From assembly GCA_900547395.1 (NCBI GenBank), contig URGP01000020.1, positions 1 through 44,974 on the forward strand: a stretch of DNA of 44,974 bases, given 5' to 3'. Shown in pieces: positions 9,129 to 18,024 of the stretch. The stretch is from an uncultured Opitutales bacterium (GTDB taxonomy: Bacteria; Verrucomicrobiota; Verrucomicrobiia; Opitutales; Intestinicryptomonadaceae). How positions within the stretch are numbered: position 1 is the first letter of the stretch; every line of letters starts with the position of its first letter. The position numbers and the translations under genes are program-made. The notes beneath the pieces are model-generated. The model searched no databases, was not told where the DNA came from, and saw only the letters and a list, made by a program, of their open reading frames with translations.

Positions 9129-10054
9129 TTAGGTTTTTACTGCGCAGAATTTGCGAAAGCATACCCGTTTTCTTCGCGATAATAACCGCAACGTTTTTCA
9201 TGGCGCGCTTTGTCCCGGGCGGGCCTTTCGACAAGGAAAAATCCGTCCCGCCCGAAACACTCGAAGCCCTGAACGCCTACTACGGGCTTAACGAACTGCT
9301 CGGAAGCCAATACATTAAATTTTTGAAAAATCTCGCCTGCGGGGAGCTTGGCCCGTCCTACAAATACAGCGGCTGGAGCGTGAACGAACTTATTGCGGAA
9401 AAGGCGAAAATCTCCCTTGAACTCGGATTTTACGCGCTGATATTCGCCGTCGCATTCGGGCTTCTGTTGGGCGTTCTCGCGGCGGTTTTAAAGGACAAGC
9501 CTTTGGGGAAAATCATCGGGGCGATTTCGCTTGCAGGGATTTGCCTGCCGTCAATGGTGCTTGCCCCCGTCGCAATTTTGCTTTTTGCGATAAAGCTAAA
9601 ATGCTTCAACGCAATGGGCTGGAATTTCCCGTCCGACGCCGTTTTGCCTTCAATAACGCTCGGGCTTTTCTATCTTGCATGGATAGCCCGCCTTGCCAGA
9701 GCCTCCGCAATCGGAGAGCTTTCAAAAGGCTATGTAAAAACCGCCCGCGCAAAAGGCTTGGGGGCGTTTAAAATCTACTTTGTGCATGTGCTAAGAAACG
9801 CGATACAGCCCGTGGTTTCCTACTTGGGCCCCGCCGCGGCAGGGCTTCTTACAGGCTCTTTCGTGGTGGAGACGATTTTTCAAATTCCGGGTCTTGGCAA
9901 ATTCTTCATATCAAGCGCGCTTGACAACGACTACACAATGGTCATGGGCTGCGTTATTTTATACGCGGGTTTTATCATAATTTTCAACCTGATCTCCGAC
10001 CTCGTCCTTGCGGCGTTAAATCCGAAAATAGCGAAAGGATTTTTTGAAAAATGA
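9125..10054 (+). CDS. Peptide ABC transporter permease (OppB/DppB type)
   Basis: 309 residues and about six membrane helices, the first at residues 9-30 after the basic start MIRFLLRRI. The family EAA loop that contacts the ATPase is visible around KTARAKGLGAFKIYFVHVLRN. The N-terminal FVPGGPFD and the C-terminal GSFVVETIFQIPGLGKFF are hallmark sequences of OppB/DppB. It forms the inner-membrane channel with the OppC-type subunit that starts 4 bases before this gene ends. No functional residue appears to be missing. Confidence 0.94.
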   Translation: MIRFLLRRICESIPVFFAIITATFFMARFVPGGPFDKEKSVPPETLEALNAYYGLNELLGSQYIKFLKNLACGELGPSYKYSGWSVNELIAEKAKISLELGFYALIFAVAFGLLLGVLAAVLKDKPLGKIIGAISLAGICLPSMVLAPVAILLFAIKLKCFNAMGWNFPSDAVLPSITLGLFYLAWIARLARASAIGELSKGYVKTARAKGLGAFKIYFVHVLRNAIQPVVSYLGPAAAGLLTGSFVVETIFQIPGLGKFFISSALDNDYTMVMGCVILYAGFIIIFNLISDLVLAALNPKIAKGFFEK

Positions 10055-10878
10055 AAATTTCAAAATTTGCAAAATCGCTTAAAGATAAATTCGGAACAGG
10101 AGCAATCCTTTGCGCCGCATTTTTAATTTGCGCATTTTTGGCATGCCTTTTCGCCGACTTTACAGCCCCATATCCCTACGAATTGCAGAATATGGACTTG
10201 GGAGCCGCTCCGCCAAGCCTTGCCCACCCTCTCGGCACCGACATAATGGGGCGCGACATGTTAAGCCGCCTGCTCTACGGCGGCAGAATTTCTTTCTTTG
10301 TCGGGATTTTGGCTACGGCTGTATCAATATTAATAGGGGTTTTCTACGGAATGGTCTCGGGGCTTGCGGGAGGAAAAACAGACTCTCTTTTGATGAGGAT
10401 TGTTGATGTGATTTATTCCCTGCCATTTACGATTTTCGTAATACTTCTAACGCTCGCTTTCGGAAGGTCAATCTGGCTCATATTTGTGGCGATTGGCGCG
10501 GTGGAATGGCTTACGATGGCGCGAATTGCAAGGGCGATGACGCTCGATTTGAAGTCAAGCCAGTTTGTTGAAGCTTCAAAGGCAATGGGGCAAAGCGGAT
10601 TTGGCATAATATTAAAACACATTCTGCCAAACCTGCTGCCGTCAATCACCGTTTGCGCCGCGCTTACAATGCCAAGCGTTATGCTTTTGGAGGCGTTTTT
10701 GAGCTTTCTCGGGCTGGGCGTGCAAGCTCCGCTTCCGTCGCTCGGTTCCCTCATAAAAGACGGGGCAGAATACATGGAAGACGCCCCCTGGCTTCTTGTC
10801 TTCCCCGCGGCGTTTTTTTCCGCCCTGCTCTACTGCATAAACCTAATCGGCGAAAAATTAACCTTAAAAAAGAGATGA
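10051..10878 (+). CDS. Peptide ABC transporter permease (OppC/DppC type)
   Basis: 275 residues. The N-terminal cytoplasmic/first-helix region is followed by the typical HPLGTDIMGRDMLSRLLYGG sequence (about 56-75), which marks OppC/DppC subunits, and then about five membrane helices. The EAA loop reads EASKAMGQSGFGIILKHILP. The C-terminal EAFLSFLGLGVQAPLPSLG is also family-typical. It pairs with the OppB-type protein in the inner membrane. It overlaps its neighbours at both ends by 4 bases (ATGA), which links importer expression to the flavoprotein gene that follows. Confidence 0.94.
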   Translation: MKISKFAKSLKDKFGTGAILCAAFLICAFLACLFADFTAPYPYELQNMDLGAAPPSLAHPLGTDIMGRDMLSRLLYGGRISFFVGILATAVSILIGVFYGMVSGLAGGKTDSLLMRIVDVIYSLPFTIFVILLTLAFGRSIWLIFVAIGAVEWLTMARIARAMTLDLKSSQFVEASKAMGQSGFGIILKHILPNLLPSITVCAALTMPSVMLLEAFLSFLGLGVQAPLPSLGSLIKDGAEYMEDAPWLLVFPAAFFSALLYCINLIGEKLTLKKR

Positions 10879-12077
10879 AAATAGCGATAGTCGGAGCGGG
10901 AGCGGCGGGTATGTTCTGCGCCGCGAATTTAAAGGGGAATTTCGATGTCGAAGTCCTCGAGGGAAGCGGCGGAATTTTAAGGAAAGTCGAACAAAGCGGC
11001 GGCGGAAGGTGCAACATAACAAACTCCCAAAAAAATGTTTCGGAGTTCATAAAAGCGTATCCGCGCGGAGGCAAAAGCCTTAGAAAGCCCCTCATGAGGT
11101 TTGGCAATTCTGCGCTTGAAGAGTGGTTTTTAAAAAGGGGCGTAAAGTTTAAAACGGAAGAGGACGGCAGAGTCTTCCCCGAAAGCGACGACAGCCTCAC
11201 GATAGTAAACTGCCTGCTTTCGGAAGCTCAAAAAAACGGAGCTTTCATACGCAAAAATTTCTCCGTAAAAAATTTCTCAAAAATGCAAGACGGCAAATAT
11301 ATGCTATCCTCAAAAGACGGGGACGCAGTGATTGCGGACGCGGTTTTGTTTGCAGTCGGAGGGCGTTGGGAACAAAGCCTAAAAGAAGCCCTTGAAAGAA
11401 TGTCGCACAAATTCGCCGCCCCCCTGCCGTCTCTTTTCGGCTTCAAGGCGGAAGAGTTGTCCGAATTGGCGGGATTGTCATTAAAAGAGGCATATTTGAA
11501 ATGCCCCGAATTCGGCTTTGAAACGTCGGGCGGAATTTTGTTTACGCATGAGGGAATTACGGGGCCTGCGGTTTTAAAAATGTCTTCGCTCGGAGCAAGG
11601 GTTTTCTCGGAAAAAGAGTATAAATTAGATTTTCTCCTTTGCGTTTTGAAAAATCCCGAAAGTTTCGATTTGTTCTGCAAGGAAGCAAGAACAAAACATT
11701 CCAAAAAGCTCGCAAGAAATTTCCGCCATCCGGAAATCCCGCAAAAATACTGGGAATTTCTGCTCGAAAAATCGGGCATATCCTGCGAATGCGAATGGGC
11801 GCATTTTTCAAAAGAAAACCAAAAAACACTGCGCTCAAACATCGCGTCTTTAAAAATAAAAACCGATGCAAAAGCCGCAAACACGCGCGAATTCGTCACA
11901 AGCGGAGGTCTTGAATTGGATTGTGTCAACTTAAATACAATGCAAAGCAAAATCCTGCCAAACGTGTTTTTTGCTGGCGAATGCTTAAATATCGACGCAT
12001 TCACGGGAGGCTACAATCTCCAAGCGGCATGGACAACTTCGTATATCGCATCTTCCGCAATAAACTCCCTTATATGA
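10875..12077 (+). CDS. HI0933/BaiN-family FAD-dependent oxidoreductase
   Basis: 400 residues from the ATG at 10875, chosen because it overlaps the permease stop (ATGA) and puts the dinucleotide-binding motif IAIVGAGAAGMFCA at residues 3-16; longer in-frame starts lie within the permease gene. Other family signatures are GGGRCNITNSQ near residue 45, the GGILFTHEGITGPAVL segment, and the C-terminal FAGECLNIDAFTGGYNLQ. Members are cytoplasmic flavoproteins; BaiN is implicated in bile-acid dehydroxylation and others are of unknown role, so the substrate is left open. Its place between a peptide importer and queH does not reveal the pathway. Confidence 0.9.
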   Translation: MKIAIVGAGAAGMFCAANLKGNFDVEVLEGSGGILRKVEQSGGGRCNITNSQKNVSEFIKAYPRGGKSLRKPLMRFGNSALEEWFLKRGVKFKTEEDGRVFPESDDSLTIVNCLLSEAQKNGAFIRKNFSVKNFSKMQDGKYMLSSKDGDAVIADAVLFAVGGRWEQSLKEALERMSHKFAAPLPSLFGFKAEELSELAGLSLKEAYLKCPEFGFETSGGILFTHEGITGPAVLKMSSLGARVFSEKEYKLDFLLCVLKNPESFDLFCKEARTKHSKKLARNFRHPEIPQKYWEFLLEKSGISCECEWAHFSKENQKTLRSNIASLKIKTDAKAANTREFVTSGGLELDCVNLNTMQSKILPNVFFAGECLNIDAFTGGYNLQAAWTTSYIASSAINSLI

Positions 12078-12685
12078 ACCAAGACAAAAAATTCATTGTC
12101 GAAGCCCCGTTCGGCGAAAGAAAAATCCTTTTGCACGCCTGCTGCGCCCCGTGTTCGCTTGCCATTTTGGAGTGCCTCATGCAAAGCGGCATCGAGCCTT
12201 TCGTTTATTTTTTTAACCCGAACATTTTTCCGAAGTCCGAATACGAACACCGAAAAGAAGAGCTTAAAAAGCACTGCAACTCCCTAAAAATCCCATTTGC
12301 CGATGGAGACTATGAGAGAGCCGAATGGAAGGCGGCAACTTCCGCTTTCAAGGACGAGCCTGAAAGAGGGGCAAGATGCCTTGAATGCTTTAAACTGCGC
12401 CTTTTAAAAAGCGCGGAAAAAACACGCGAACTCGGGCTTAAAGCATTTACAACGACCCTCGCTTCGTCGCGGTGGAAAAGCTTTGAACAAATCTGCATTT
12501 CGGGAAAGTTTGCGGAAGAAAGAGTTGAGGGCGTAAAATTTTGGGATTTCAACTGGAAGAAATACGGGCTTTCAGAGCGCAGAATAGAGTTGTTAAAAAG
12601 CGGAAATTTCTACAACCAACTCTACTGCGGCTGCGAATATTCAATGAAAACTTCCCCCGCATTCCAAAAAATCCGCGAAAAATAA
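12074..12685 (+). CDS. queH: Epoxyqueuosine reductase QueH
   Basis: 203 residues from the ATG at 12074, which overlaps the preceding stop (ATGA). QueH (former DUF208) performs the last step of queuosine synthesis, reducing epoxyqueuosine to queuosine in the tRNA wobble position, and is unrelated to the cobalamin-dependent QueG. The conserved cysteines are visible: HACCAPC (Cys23, Cys24), CLECF (Cys102, Cys105) and a C-terminal CGC (Cys195, Cys197), consistent with an iron-sulfur cluster and a redox pair. LLHACCAPC is also the N-terminal nucleotide-binding-type loop. No other queuosine gene lies nearby, so it is probably the tail gene of the importer operon by position rather than pathway. Confidence 0.93.
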   Translation: MNQDKKFIVEAPFGERKILLHACCAPCSLAILECLMQSGIEPFVYFFNPNIFPKSEYEHRKEELKKHCNSLKIPFADGDYERAEWKAATSAFKDEPERGARCLECFKLRLLKSAEKTRELGLKAFTTTLASSRWKSFEQICISGKFAEERVEGVKFWDFNWKKYGLSERRIELLKSGNFYNQLYCGCEYSMKTSPAFQKIREK

Positions 12686-12756
12686 AAAAATTGCGATTTT
12701 TTTCATTTGTGATTTAAAAAAATAATTTCAAAATACTTTCTTAACATTTTTTATAC

Positions 12757-13719
12757 ATGAAATACGCAATCGGCATAGACATTGGGGGAACAAACACCAA
12801 GTTAGGGCTCGTTGAGCTAAGCGGAAAAGTCTTGGCGCACGACAGATTTAACACGCCCGACTACAAGACTTTTGAATCATACGTTGAAATGCTTTCATCG
12901 CGCATAAAAGCAATGATGGACAATTCAAACGGCGAATGCATGGGCATAGGCATAGGCGCGCCAAACGGCAATTTCTACAAAGGCTCGATTGACAACGCCC
13001 CAAACCTGCCTTTCGGCAAGGGCGAATTTATGCTCGTAAGGGAGCTTCGCAACCGCTTCGGGCTTCACCACATCTATATGACAAACGACGCCAACGCCGC
13101 CGCGCTCGGAGAAAAAATCTACGGCGGCGCAAAGGGTCTTGAACACTTCATAACAATCACGCTCGGCACTGGGCTTGGAAGCGGAATTGTAATTGACGGC
13201 AAGCTTCTCTACGGCGCAGACGGCGCGGCGGGAGAGCTTGGGCATACATGCGCAGTTCCAAACGGAAGGCTCTGCAACTGCGGATGCAGAGGGTGCCTTG
13301 AAACCTATGCCTCCGCAACGGGAATAAAACGAACATACTTTGAACTTTTGGCGTTCTATGGCGGCGGTTCCCAAATTCAAAACAAGGGGTACGATGAAAT
13401 CGACGCGCTCGCAATCGAGCTTGCCGCCCGCGCAGGGGACAAAATCGCGCTTGAAACATACCAAAAAACGGGGGAAATTCTCGGCAAAAACCTCGCAAAC
13501 TTCGTTGCCTTTTCAAGACCGCAGAAAATCTTCCTATTCGGAGGCCCCGTAAAGAGCGGAGAGCTTCTGTTGGAACCCACGCGCAAGGCTCTGGACGAAA
13601 ACCTCTACCCGATTTGGAAAGGTAAAATCGAAGTAGTGCCGTCGCAGCTTCCAGAAAGCGATGCGGCAATACTTGGCTCTTCAAGCCTTGTTTGGGACGC
13701 GGTTGAGCGCGAAGTCTGA
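12757..13719 (+). CDS. ROK-family glucokinase-type sugar kinase
   Basis: 320 residues. ROK kinases phosphorylate glucose or related sugars with ATP in the cytoplasm. Visible: phosphate-1 motif DIGGTNTKLG (residues 8-17), the catalytic segment TNDANAAALGE, LGTGLGSGIVIDG, and the ROK zinc-binding signature GHTCAVPNGRLCNCGCRGCLE with its Cys cluster. No N-terminal helix-turn-helix is present, so it is a kinase rather than a ROK repressor. Glucose is the likeliest substrate, but ManNAc, fructose or allose cannot be excluded. It begins 71 bases after queH in AT-rich DNA that could hold a promoter, and folC starts at the next base after its stop. Confidence 0.9.
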   Translation: MKYAIGIDIGGTNTKLGLVELSGKVLAHDRFNTPDYKTFESYVEMLSSRIKAMMDNSNGECMGIGIGAPNGNFYKGSIDNAPNLPFGKGEFMLVRELRNRFGLHHIYMTNDANAAALGEKIYGGAKGLEHFITITLGTGLGSGIVIDGKLLYGADGAAGELGHTCAVPNGRLCNCGCRGCLETYASATGIKRTYFELLAFYGGGSQIQNKGYDEIDALAIELAARAGDKIALETYQKTGEILGKNLANFVAFSRPQKIFLFGGPVKSGELLLEPTRKALDENLYPIWKGKIEVVPSQLPESDAAILGSSSLVWDAVEREV

Positions 13720-15030
13720 ATGAAAAAGATTTCCGCAATAAAAGAGCGCATTTACGCGCTGCGCGGGGGCGGCTCAAAGTTTTCGACCGACAGAATGCGC
13801 GAATTTGCCCGCGCTCTCGGCGACCCCCAAAATGCGGCAAGGCTCGTGCATGTCGCGGGAACAAACGGCAAAGGCTCGACTTCGGCATTCATCGAATCGA
13901 TTTTGCGCGCGCACGGTTTTGCCTGCGGGCTTTTCACGTCCCCGCACCTTCTGAAAATAAATGAGCGCATACAGCTTAACCGCAAGGAAATTTCGGATTT
14001 TGATTTTGAGTCGGAATTTGATTTTTTGGACAAGGCGGCAAAAAAAATTTCTGCGGACAACCCCGACCTTTCCCCCACTTTTTTTGAATACATCACAGCC
14101 CTCGCATTCCAATACTTCAAGCATAAAAAGGCGGACTGGAGCGTCATAGAAGTGGGGCTTGGCGGAAGGCTCGACTCAACCAACATCATAAAGCCTAAAA
14201 TATCCCTGATAACTTCGATAGGCTTTGACCACATGCAGTATTTGGGCGAAACCCTGCCTGAAATTGCAAGGGAAAAAGCGGGCATCATAAAGGAAAACAC
14301 GCCCGTTGCCTGCGGAATTTTGCCCAAAGAAGCGATGCTTGAAATAGAAAAAATTGCGCGCGAAAAAAACGCCCCGCTTTACAAACTCGAAGACTATTTC
14401 ACATCTTCGCCCGAGTTCGACACCTCAATGCCCGCGCTCTACCAGAAGAAGAACGCCGCTCTTGCCTTTTTGGCATGCAAAATACTTGGAGATTTGGGAG
14501 AAATCGAATTTTCAGAAGCCATTGCAAAAGACGCGATTTTGGAGACATTCTGGGCGGCAAGGTGGCAGAAAATTCCGTTAAAGAGCGGCTCAACCCTCAT
14601 TTTGGACTGTTCGCACAACGCGGAAGGAGCGGCAGAGCTTGACAAAAACCTGACACTGCTTTCGGAAAAAAACGGCGGTGAAAAGCCCGTAATCGCATGT
14701 GGAATTTTAGGCAAAGAACGCGCAATCCCGCTTTTGGAAACAATCTCGCGCCACGCAAAAAAAATAATATTTTTAAAGCCGAATGAAGACCGCGCCCTAA
14801 GTTTCGACGAGCTTAAAGAATGTATGCCAAAGAATTCCGGCGTCAAAACCGAAAATTCAAGCGTTCAAGAATTGTTTTCGGAAAACTCAATAAAATCCGA
14901 ATACGAAGGCAAACTCGTTGTTTGCACGGGCTCATGCTATCTCGCAGGCGAAGTTTTGGCGCGGATAAGCGGCAAAAACTGCGACGCTCTGCAAGACATT
15001 CTTCCGCCGAAAAATTCAGCTACTCGATAA
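13720..15030 (+). CDS. folC: Bifunctional folylpolyglutamate/dihydrofolate synthase
   Basis: 436 residues, a normal FolC length. The Mur-ligase-type enzyme adds glutamate to dihydropteroate or to reduced folates in the cytoplasm. Visible: P-loop VAGTNGKGSTSAF (about 44-56), SPHLLKINERIQ, the omega-loop region, EVGLGGRLDSTNI, SIGFDHMQYLGETL, EKAGIIK and LILDCSHNAEGA in the C-terminal domain. The ATG directly follows the glucokinase stop codon, so the two are probably co-transcribed. The last 11 bases overlap the convergent apt gene. No accC or dedD-type neighbour is present, unlike many folC loci. Confidence 0.94.
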   Translation: MKKISAIKERIYALRGGGSKFSTDRMREFARALGDPQNAARLVHVAGTNGKGSTSAFIESILRAHGFACGLFTSPHLLKINERIQLNRKEISDFDFESEFDFLDKAAKKISADNPDLSPTFFEYITALAFQYFKHKKADWSVIEVGLGGRLDSTNIIKPKISLITSIGFDHMQYLGETLPEIAREKAGIIKENTPVACGILPKEAMLEIEKIAREKNAPLYKLEDYFTSSPEFDTSMPALYQKKNAALAFLACKILGDLGEIEFSEAIAKDAILETFWAARWQKIPLKSGSTLILDCSHNAEGAAELDKNLTLLSEKNGGEKPVIACGILGKERAIPLLETISRHAKKIIFLKPNEDRALSFDELKECMPKNSGVKTENSSVQELFSENSIKSEYEGKLVVCTGSCYLAGEVLARISGKNCDALQDILPPKNSATR

Positions 15031-15532
15031 GCATCGAGCGGACTTCAATACCGTTTAAACGCTCCCTGCCCTTTAAGAATGAAAGCTCCATTATAAACGC
15101 GCAGCCCGCCACTTCCGCGCCGAGTTTTTCTGCGAGAGAACACATCGCCTTTGCGGTTCCGCCCGTAGCCAAAATATCGTCGAAAATCAAAATCTTGTCT
15201 TGAGGCTGAACGTCTTGGCAGTGCACGCACAAAGTATCGGTGCCGTATTCAAGACCGTAAGAAACTTCAACCGTCTCGCGCGGGAGTTTGCCCTTTTTGC
15301 GCACGGGAACCAAAGGCAAGCCAAGCTTAATCGAAAGCGGCGCGCCAAACAAAAATCCGCGCGCTTCAGCCGCAAATATTTTGGTTGCGCCCAAATCCCT
15401 GACGCTTTCCGCAAGCTCGTCAATAAGCTGCGAAAATGCGTTCGGATTTAAAAATATCGGAGATATGTCCTTAAATATTATGCCCTTCTTTGGGAAATCT
15501 TTTACGACCGCGATGTGTTTTTCTATATCCAT
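15020..15532 (-). CDS. apt: Adenine phosphoribosyltransferase
   Basis: 170 residues. It converts adenine and PRPP to AMP and pyrophosphate in purine salvage. Visible: the N-terminal FPKKGIIFKDISP, KIFAAEARGFLFGAPLS, VPVRKKGKLP and the PRPP loop ILIFDDILATGGTAKAM. The protein has the typical Apt length. It is the last gene of the minus-strand panC-nadB-unknown-apt run and begins one base after the upstream stop. It overlaps folC tail-to-tail by 11 bases, so any terminator would have to lie inside folC; none is obvious. Confidence 0.95.
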   Translation of the reverse strand: MDIEKHIAVVKDFPKKGIIFKDISPIFLNPNAFSQLIDELAESVRDLGATKIFAAEARGFLFGAPLSIKLGLPLVPVRKKGKLPRETVEVSYGLEYGTDTLCVHCQDVQPQDKILIFDDILATGGTAKAMCSLAEKLGAEVAGCAFIMELSFLKGRERLNGIEVRSMLIE

Positions 15533-15533
15533 T

Positions 15534-16376
15534 TTATTTTAAGTATATGCCTATTATTCTCTTGTAAGCCTTGTCGTGGAGCTTGGAAAGCTTTTGGGAT
15601 ATGCCGTTTTCTACGTTGAGCGAAAACGCCTCTTTTGCCTTTTTCAAAGACGCTTCAACCGCATCCGCAAAAGATTTTGAAAAATTCTGAATGTCCGACT
15701 TCTTTTGGGGAGACAGAATTTGGCATTCAATACAATTATAAATCCTGTCCTCATGGGTGATTTTTTCTTTCGGCTTCATCGCAAAACTCACCCCGCGGTT
15801 CTTAAAAAGGGAATTCATCGAGTTTATGAAAGCAAGCGCGATTGTCTCCATTTGGCTTTCGTAAGACGCCGCATTGTAAAAATCGAAAAGGTAAAAATCC
15901 ATGTTCGCGGAAAGAGCATTGGCGTTTTCAGACACCAGATTGGGATTTTCGCTCCCGAATTCCCTCGCGAAAGCCAAGGAAAACTCGTTCTTGTTCACGC
16001 TCAGGCTGTCCAAAAAATCGAAATAAAACTTTTTTATGCCCGCGGTGTTTTCGTCTTTAAAGACTGAATTTTTATAGACTTCCAAAAGTCCGCGCATTTC
16101 TTCTTTTGAAATTTCGTCCCCCTGAATTTTTTGCGCCGCCGACAAGAAATCAGAAACGGCGTTTTTAGAATTTGAAAGGCACAAATCAAAAGTTTTTTCC
16201 GAATTTCGGGCATAGGCGGCAAGAGCGGCGTTGTCTTTATCAAAGAGAGTTTGGGCGAACGCCTCTTTTTTGTCGTAAATGCGCGAGCAGAAATAAAGGC
16301 TCAATAATTTATGCAAGATGATTGCCGCAAAAATTGCGCAAACAGCCATACATAAACTGAAAACTATTTTTCTCAT
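15534..16376 (-). CDS. Membrane-anchored protein of unknown function
   Basis: 280 residues. A single N-terminal hydrophobic helix (about residues 5-30, ending ahead of FCSRIYDKKE) acts as a signal anchor, leaving a largely helical domain in the periplasm. The domain contains a Lys/Asp/Ser-rich mixture, a Cys pair CIECQ near residue 219 and an Asn/Ala-rich stretch (SENANALSANMDFYLF), but no motif I recognise. Its start overlaps the nadB stop by one base (TGATG), and apt follows after one base, so it is transcribed and probably translationally coupled with NAD and salvage genes. That context does not explain a membrane-anchored protein; the gene could simply ride in the operon. Confidence 0.75.
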   Translation of the reverse strand: MRKIVFSLCMAVCAIFAAIILHKLLSLYFCSRIYDKKEAFAQTLFDKDNAALAAYARNSEKTFDLCLSNSKNAVSDFLSAAQKIQGDEISKEEMRGLLEVYKNSVFKDENTAGIKKFYFDFLDSLSVNKNEFSLAFAREFGSENPNLVSENANALSANMDFYLFDFYNAASYESQMETIALAFINSMNSLFKNRGVSFAMKPKEKITHEDRIYNCIECQILSPQKKSDIQNFSKSFADAVEASLKKAKEAFSLNVENGISQKLSKLHDKAYKRIIGIYLK

Positions 16377-17983
16377 CAGGGAATAAATGTTCTCTTTAAA
16401 ACAGTGTCTTTTATCTTGTCGGATTTTTCGGGATAATCGAGGGTGTAATGAAGCCCCCTGCTTTCCTTGCGCGACATCGCAGAGCGTATGATAAGAAGCG
16501 CAACCAAAACCTTGTTGCGAAGTTCAAGCAGGCTCGGCTCGACCTTGAAATTCCAATAGTATTCGTCAATTTCCCGATACAAATTGTTGACGCGGTTCAA
16601 GGCGCGCTGCAAACGCTTGTCGGTGCGCACAATGCCGACATAGTCCCACATGGTGCGGCAAAGCTCCTCGTTGTTGTGCTGCAAAATGACCCTCTCGTCG
16701 GGATTGCGGACATTGCCTGAAACCCAGTTTGCAATATGCCCGGAGTTTTCAAAAGAAGACGAACGTATGTATTCATGCACTGCTTTAGCGGCGTTGTCTG
16801 CAATGACAACAGCCTCCAAGAGCGAATTGCTCGCAAGGCGGTTTGCGCCGTGAAGCCCCGTGCATGCAACCTCGCCGCAGGCGTAAAGCCCGCCTATGTT
16901 TGTTGCGCCGTCCAAATTCGTCTTTACACCGCCGCACTGATAGTGGGCGGCGGGGACGACGGGCATATAGTCTTTTGAAATGTCGATGCCCCTTTCAATA
17001 CAATGCTCGAAAATCTGCGGGAACCTGTCCTGCAAGTGCTCGCGCGAAAACTTTGTGATGTCAAGCCATACATGCGGAGTTCCAAGACGCTTCATTTCCT
17101 GGTCTATTGCCCTCGCCACAATGTCTCTTGGAGCCAAGTCGGCGCGCTCGTCGTATTTCGACATAAACGCCTCGCCCTTTGAATTGCGCAAAACCGCACC
17201 CTCTCCGCGCACGGCTTCCGAAATCAAAAATCTTTCGTTTTCATTGGAATACAAGGCGGTGGGGTGAAACTGTATAAATTCCAAATTCGCGACTTCCGCA
17301 CCCGCGCGGTATGCCATTGCAATGCCGTCGCCGGTGGCGATGTCGGGGTTTGTCGTAAAAGAGTACACCCTGCCCGATCCGCCCGTGGAGAGCATTATTG
17401 CCTTCGCCTTGAAAGTGCGCACCTCGTCCGCCGCAGTATCCAAAACATAAATGCCCAAAACCCTGTTTTCGCCCGCGCTGTTTGCGATGCCCACTTTGGA
17501 TTCTGTTATCAAGTCAACCGCAAAGTGGTGCTCAAACATTTTTATGTTGGGATTTCCCTTGATGTACGCAAGCAGTGCCTCTTCTATCGCCCTTCCCGTA
17601 TAGTCCTTGACGTGCAAAATCCTGCGCCGGGAATGCCCGCCTTCCCTGCCGAGAGCGGGAGAGCCGTCTGCCTCGCGGGAGAACGGAACGCCGTCTGCCA
17701 TAAGCATTTTTATCTGGCTCGGGCCCGATGTCACTATCGCCCTCACAACGTCTTCGTGGCAAAGCCCGTCGCCCGCTATAAGAGTGTCTTTGACGTGCGA
17801 TTCAAAATCGTCGCAAGAGCTTGTCACGCTTGCAATGCCACCCTGCGCGTGATTCGTGTTTGTCTCGGAGCTTTTTTTCTTGGTCACGATTGCGACCTTG
17901 TAGCCAAGCCTCGCCGTTTTGATTGCAAAGCTAAGCCCCGCAATGCCGCTTCCAACAACAACTATGTCGAAATTTTCTTCCAT
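16376..17983 (-). CDS. nadB: L-aspartate oxidase
   Basis: 535 residues, a normal NadB size. It oxidises L-aspartate to iminoaspartate, the first step of de novo NAD synthesis. Visible: the FAD-binding motif VVVGSGIAGLSFA (residues 8-20), the substrate-loop sequence THAQGGIASV, GGHSRRRILH, SGGSGRVY, and the C-terminal flavin-site motif GANRLASNSLLEA. It belongs to the succinate dehydrogenase/fumarate reductase flavoprotein superfamily; the arginine-rich C-terminal domain RKESRGLHY is also typical. nadA and nadC, the usual partners, are not in the window. It lies 41 bases downstream of panC on the same strand. Confidence 0.95.
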   Translation of the reverse strand: MEENFDIVVVGSGIAGLSFAIKTARLGYKVAIVTKKKSSETNTNHAQGGIASVTSSCDDFESHVKDTLIAGDGLCHEDVVRAIVTSGPSQIKMLMADGVPFSREADGSPALGREGGHSRRRILHVKDYTGRAIEEALLAYIKGNPNIKMFEHHFAVDLITESKVGIANSAGENRVLGIYVLDTAADEVRTFKAKAIMLSTGGSGRVYSFTTNPDIATGDGIAMAYRAGAEVANLEFIQFHPTALYSNENERFLISEAVRGEGAVLRNSKGEAFMSKYDERADLAPRDIVARAIDQEMKRLGTPHVWLDITKFSREHLQDRFPQIFEHCIERGIDISKDYMPVVPAAHYQCGGVKTNLDGATNIGGLYACGEVACTGLHGANRLASNSLLEAVVIADNAAKAVHEYIRSSSFENSGHIANWVSGNVRNPDERVILQHNNEELCRTMWDYVGIVRTDKRLQRALNRVNNLYREIDEYYWNFKVEPSLLELRNKVLVALLIIRSAMSRKESRGLHYTLDYPEKSDKIKDTVLKRTFIP

Positions 17984-18024
17984 TTTTTTCGCGCTCTTTC
18001 AAAAGAAAAACATTTCCGCGTTTT

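Noticed and set aside
11228..12004. Minus-strand open frame of 258 codons
   Set aside because: It is antisense to the FAD oxidoreductase, whose family motifs are intact from end to end.
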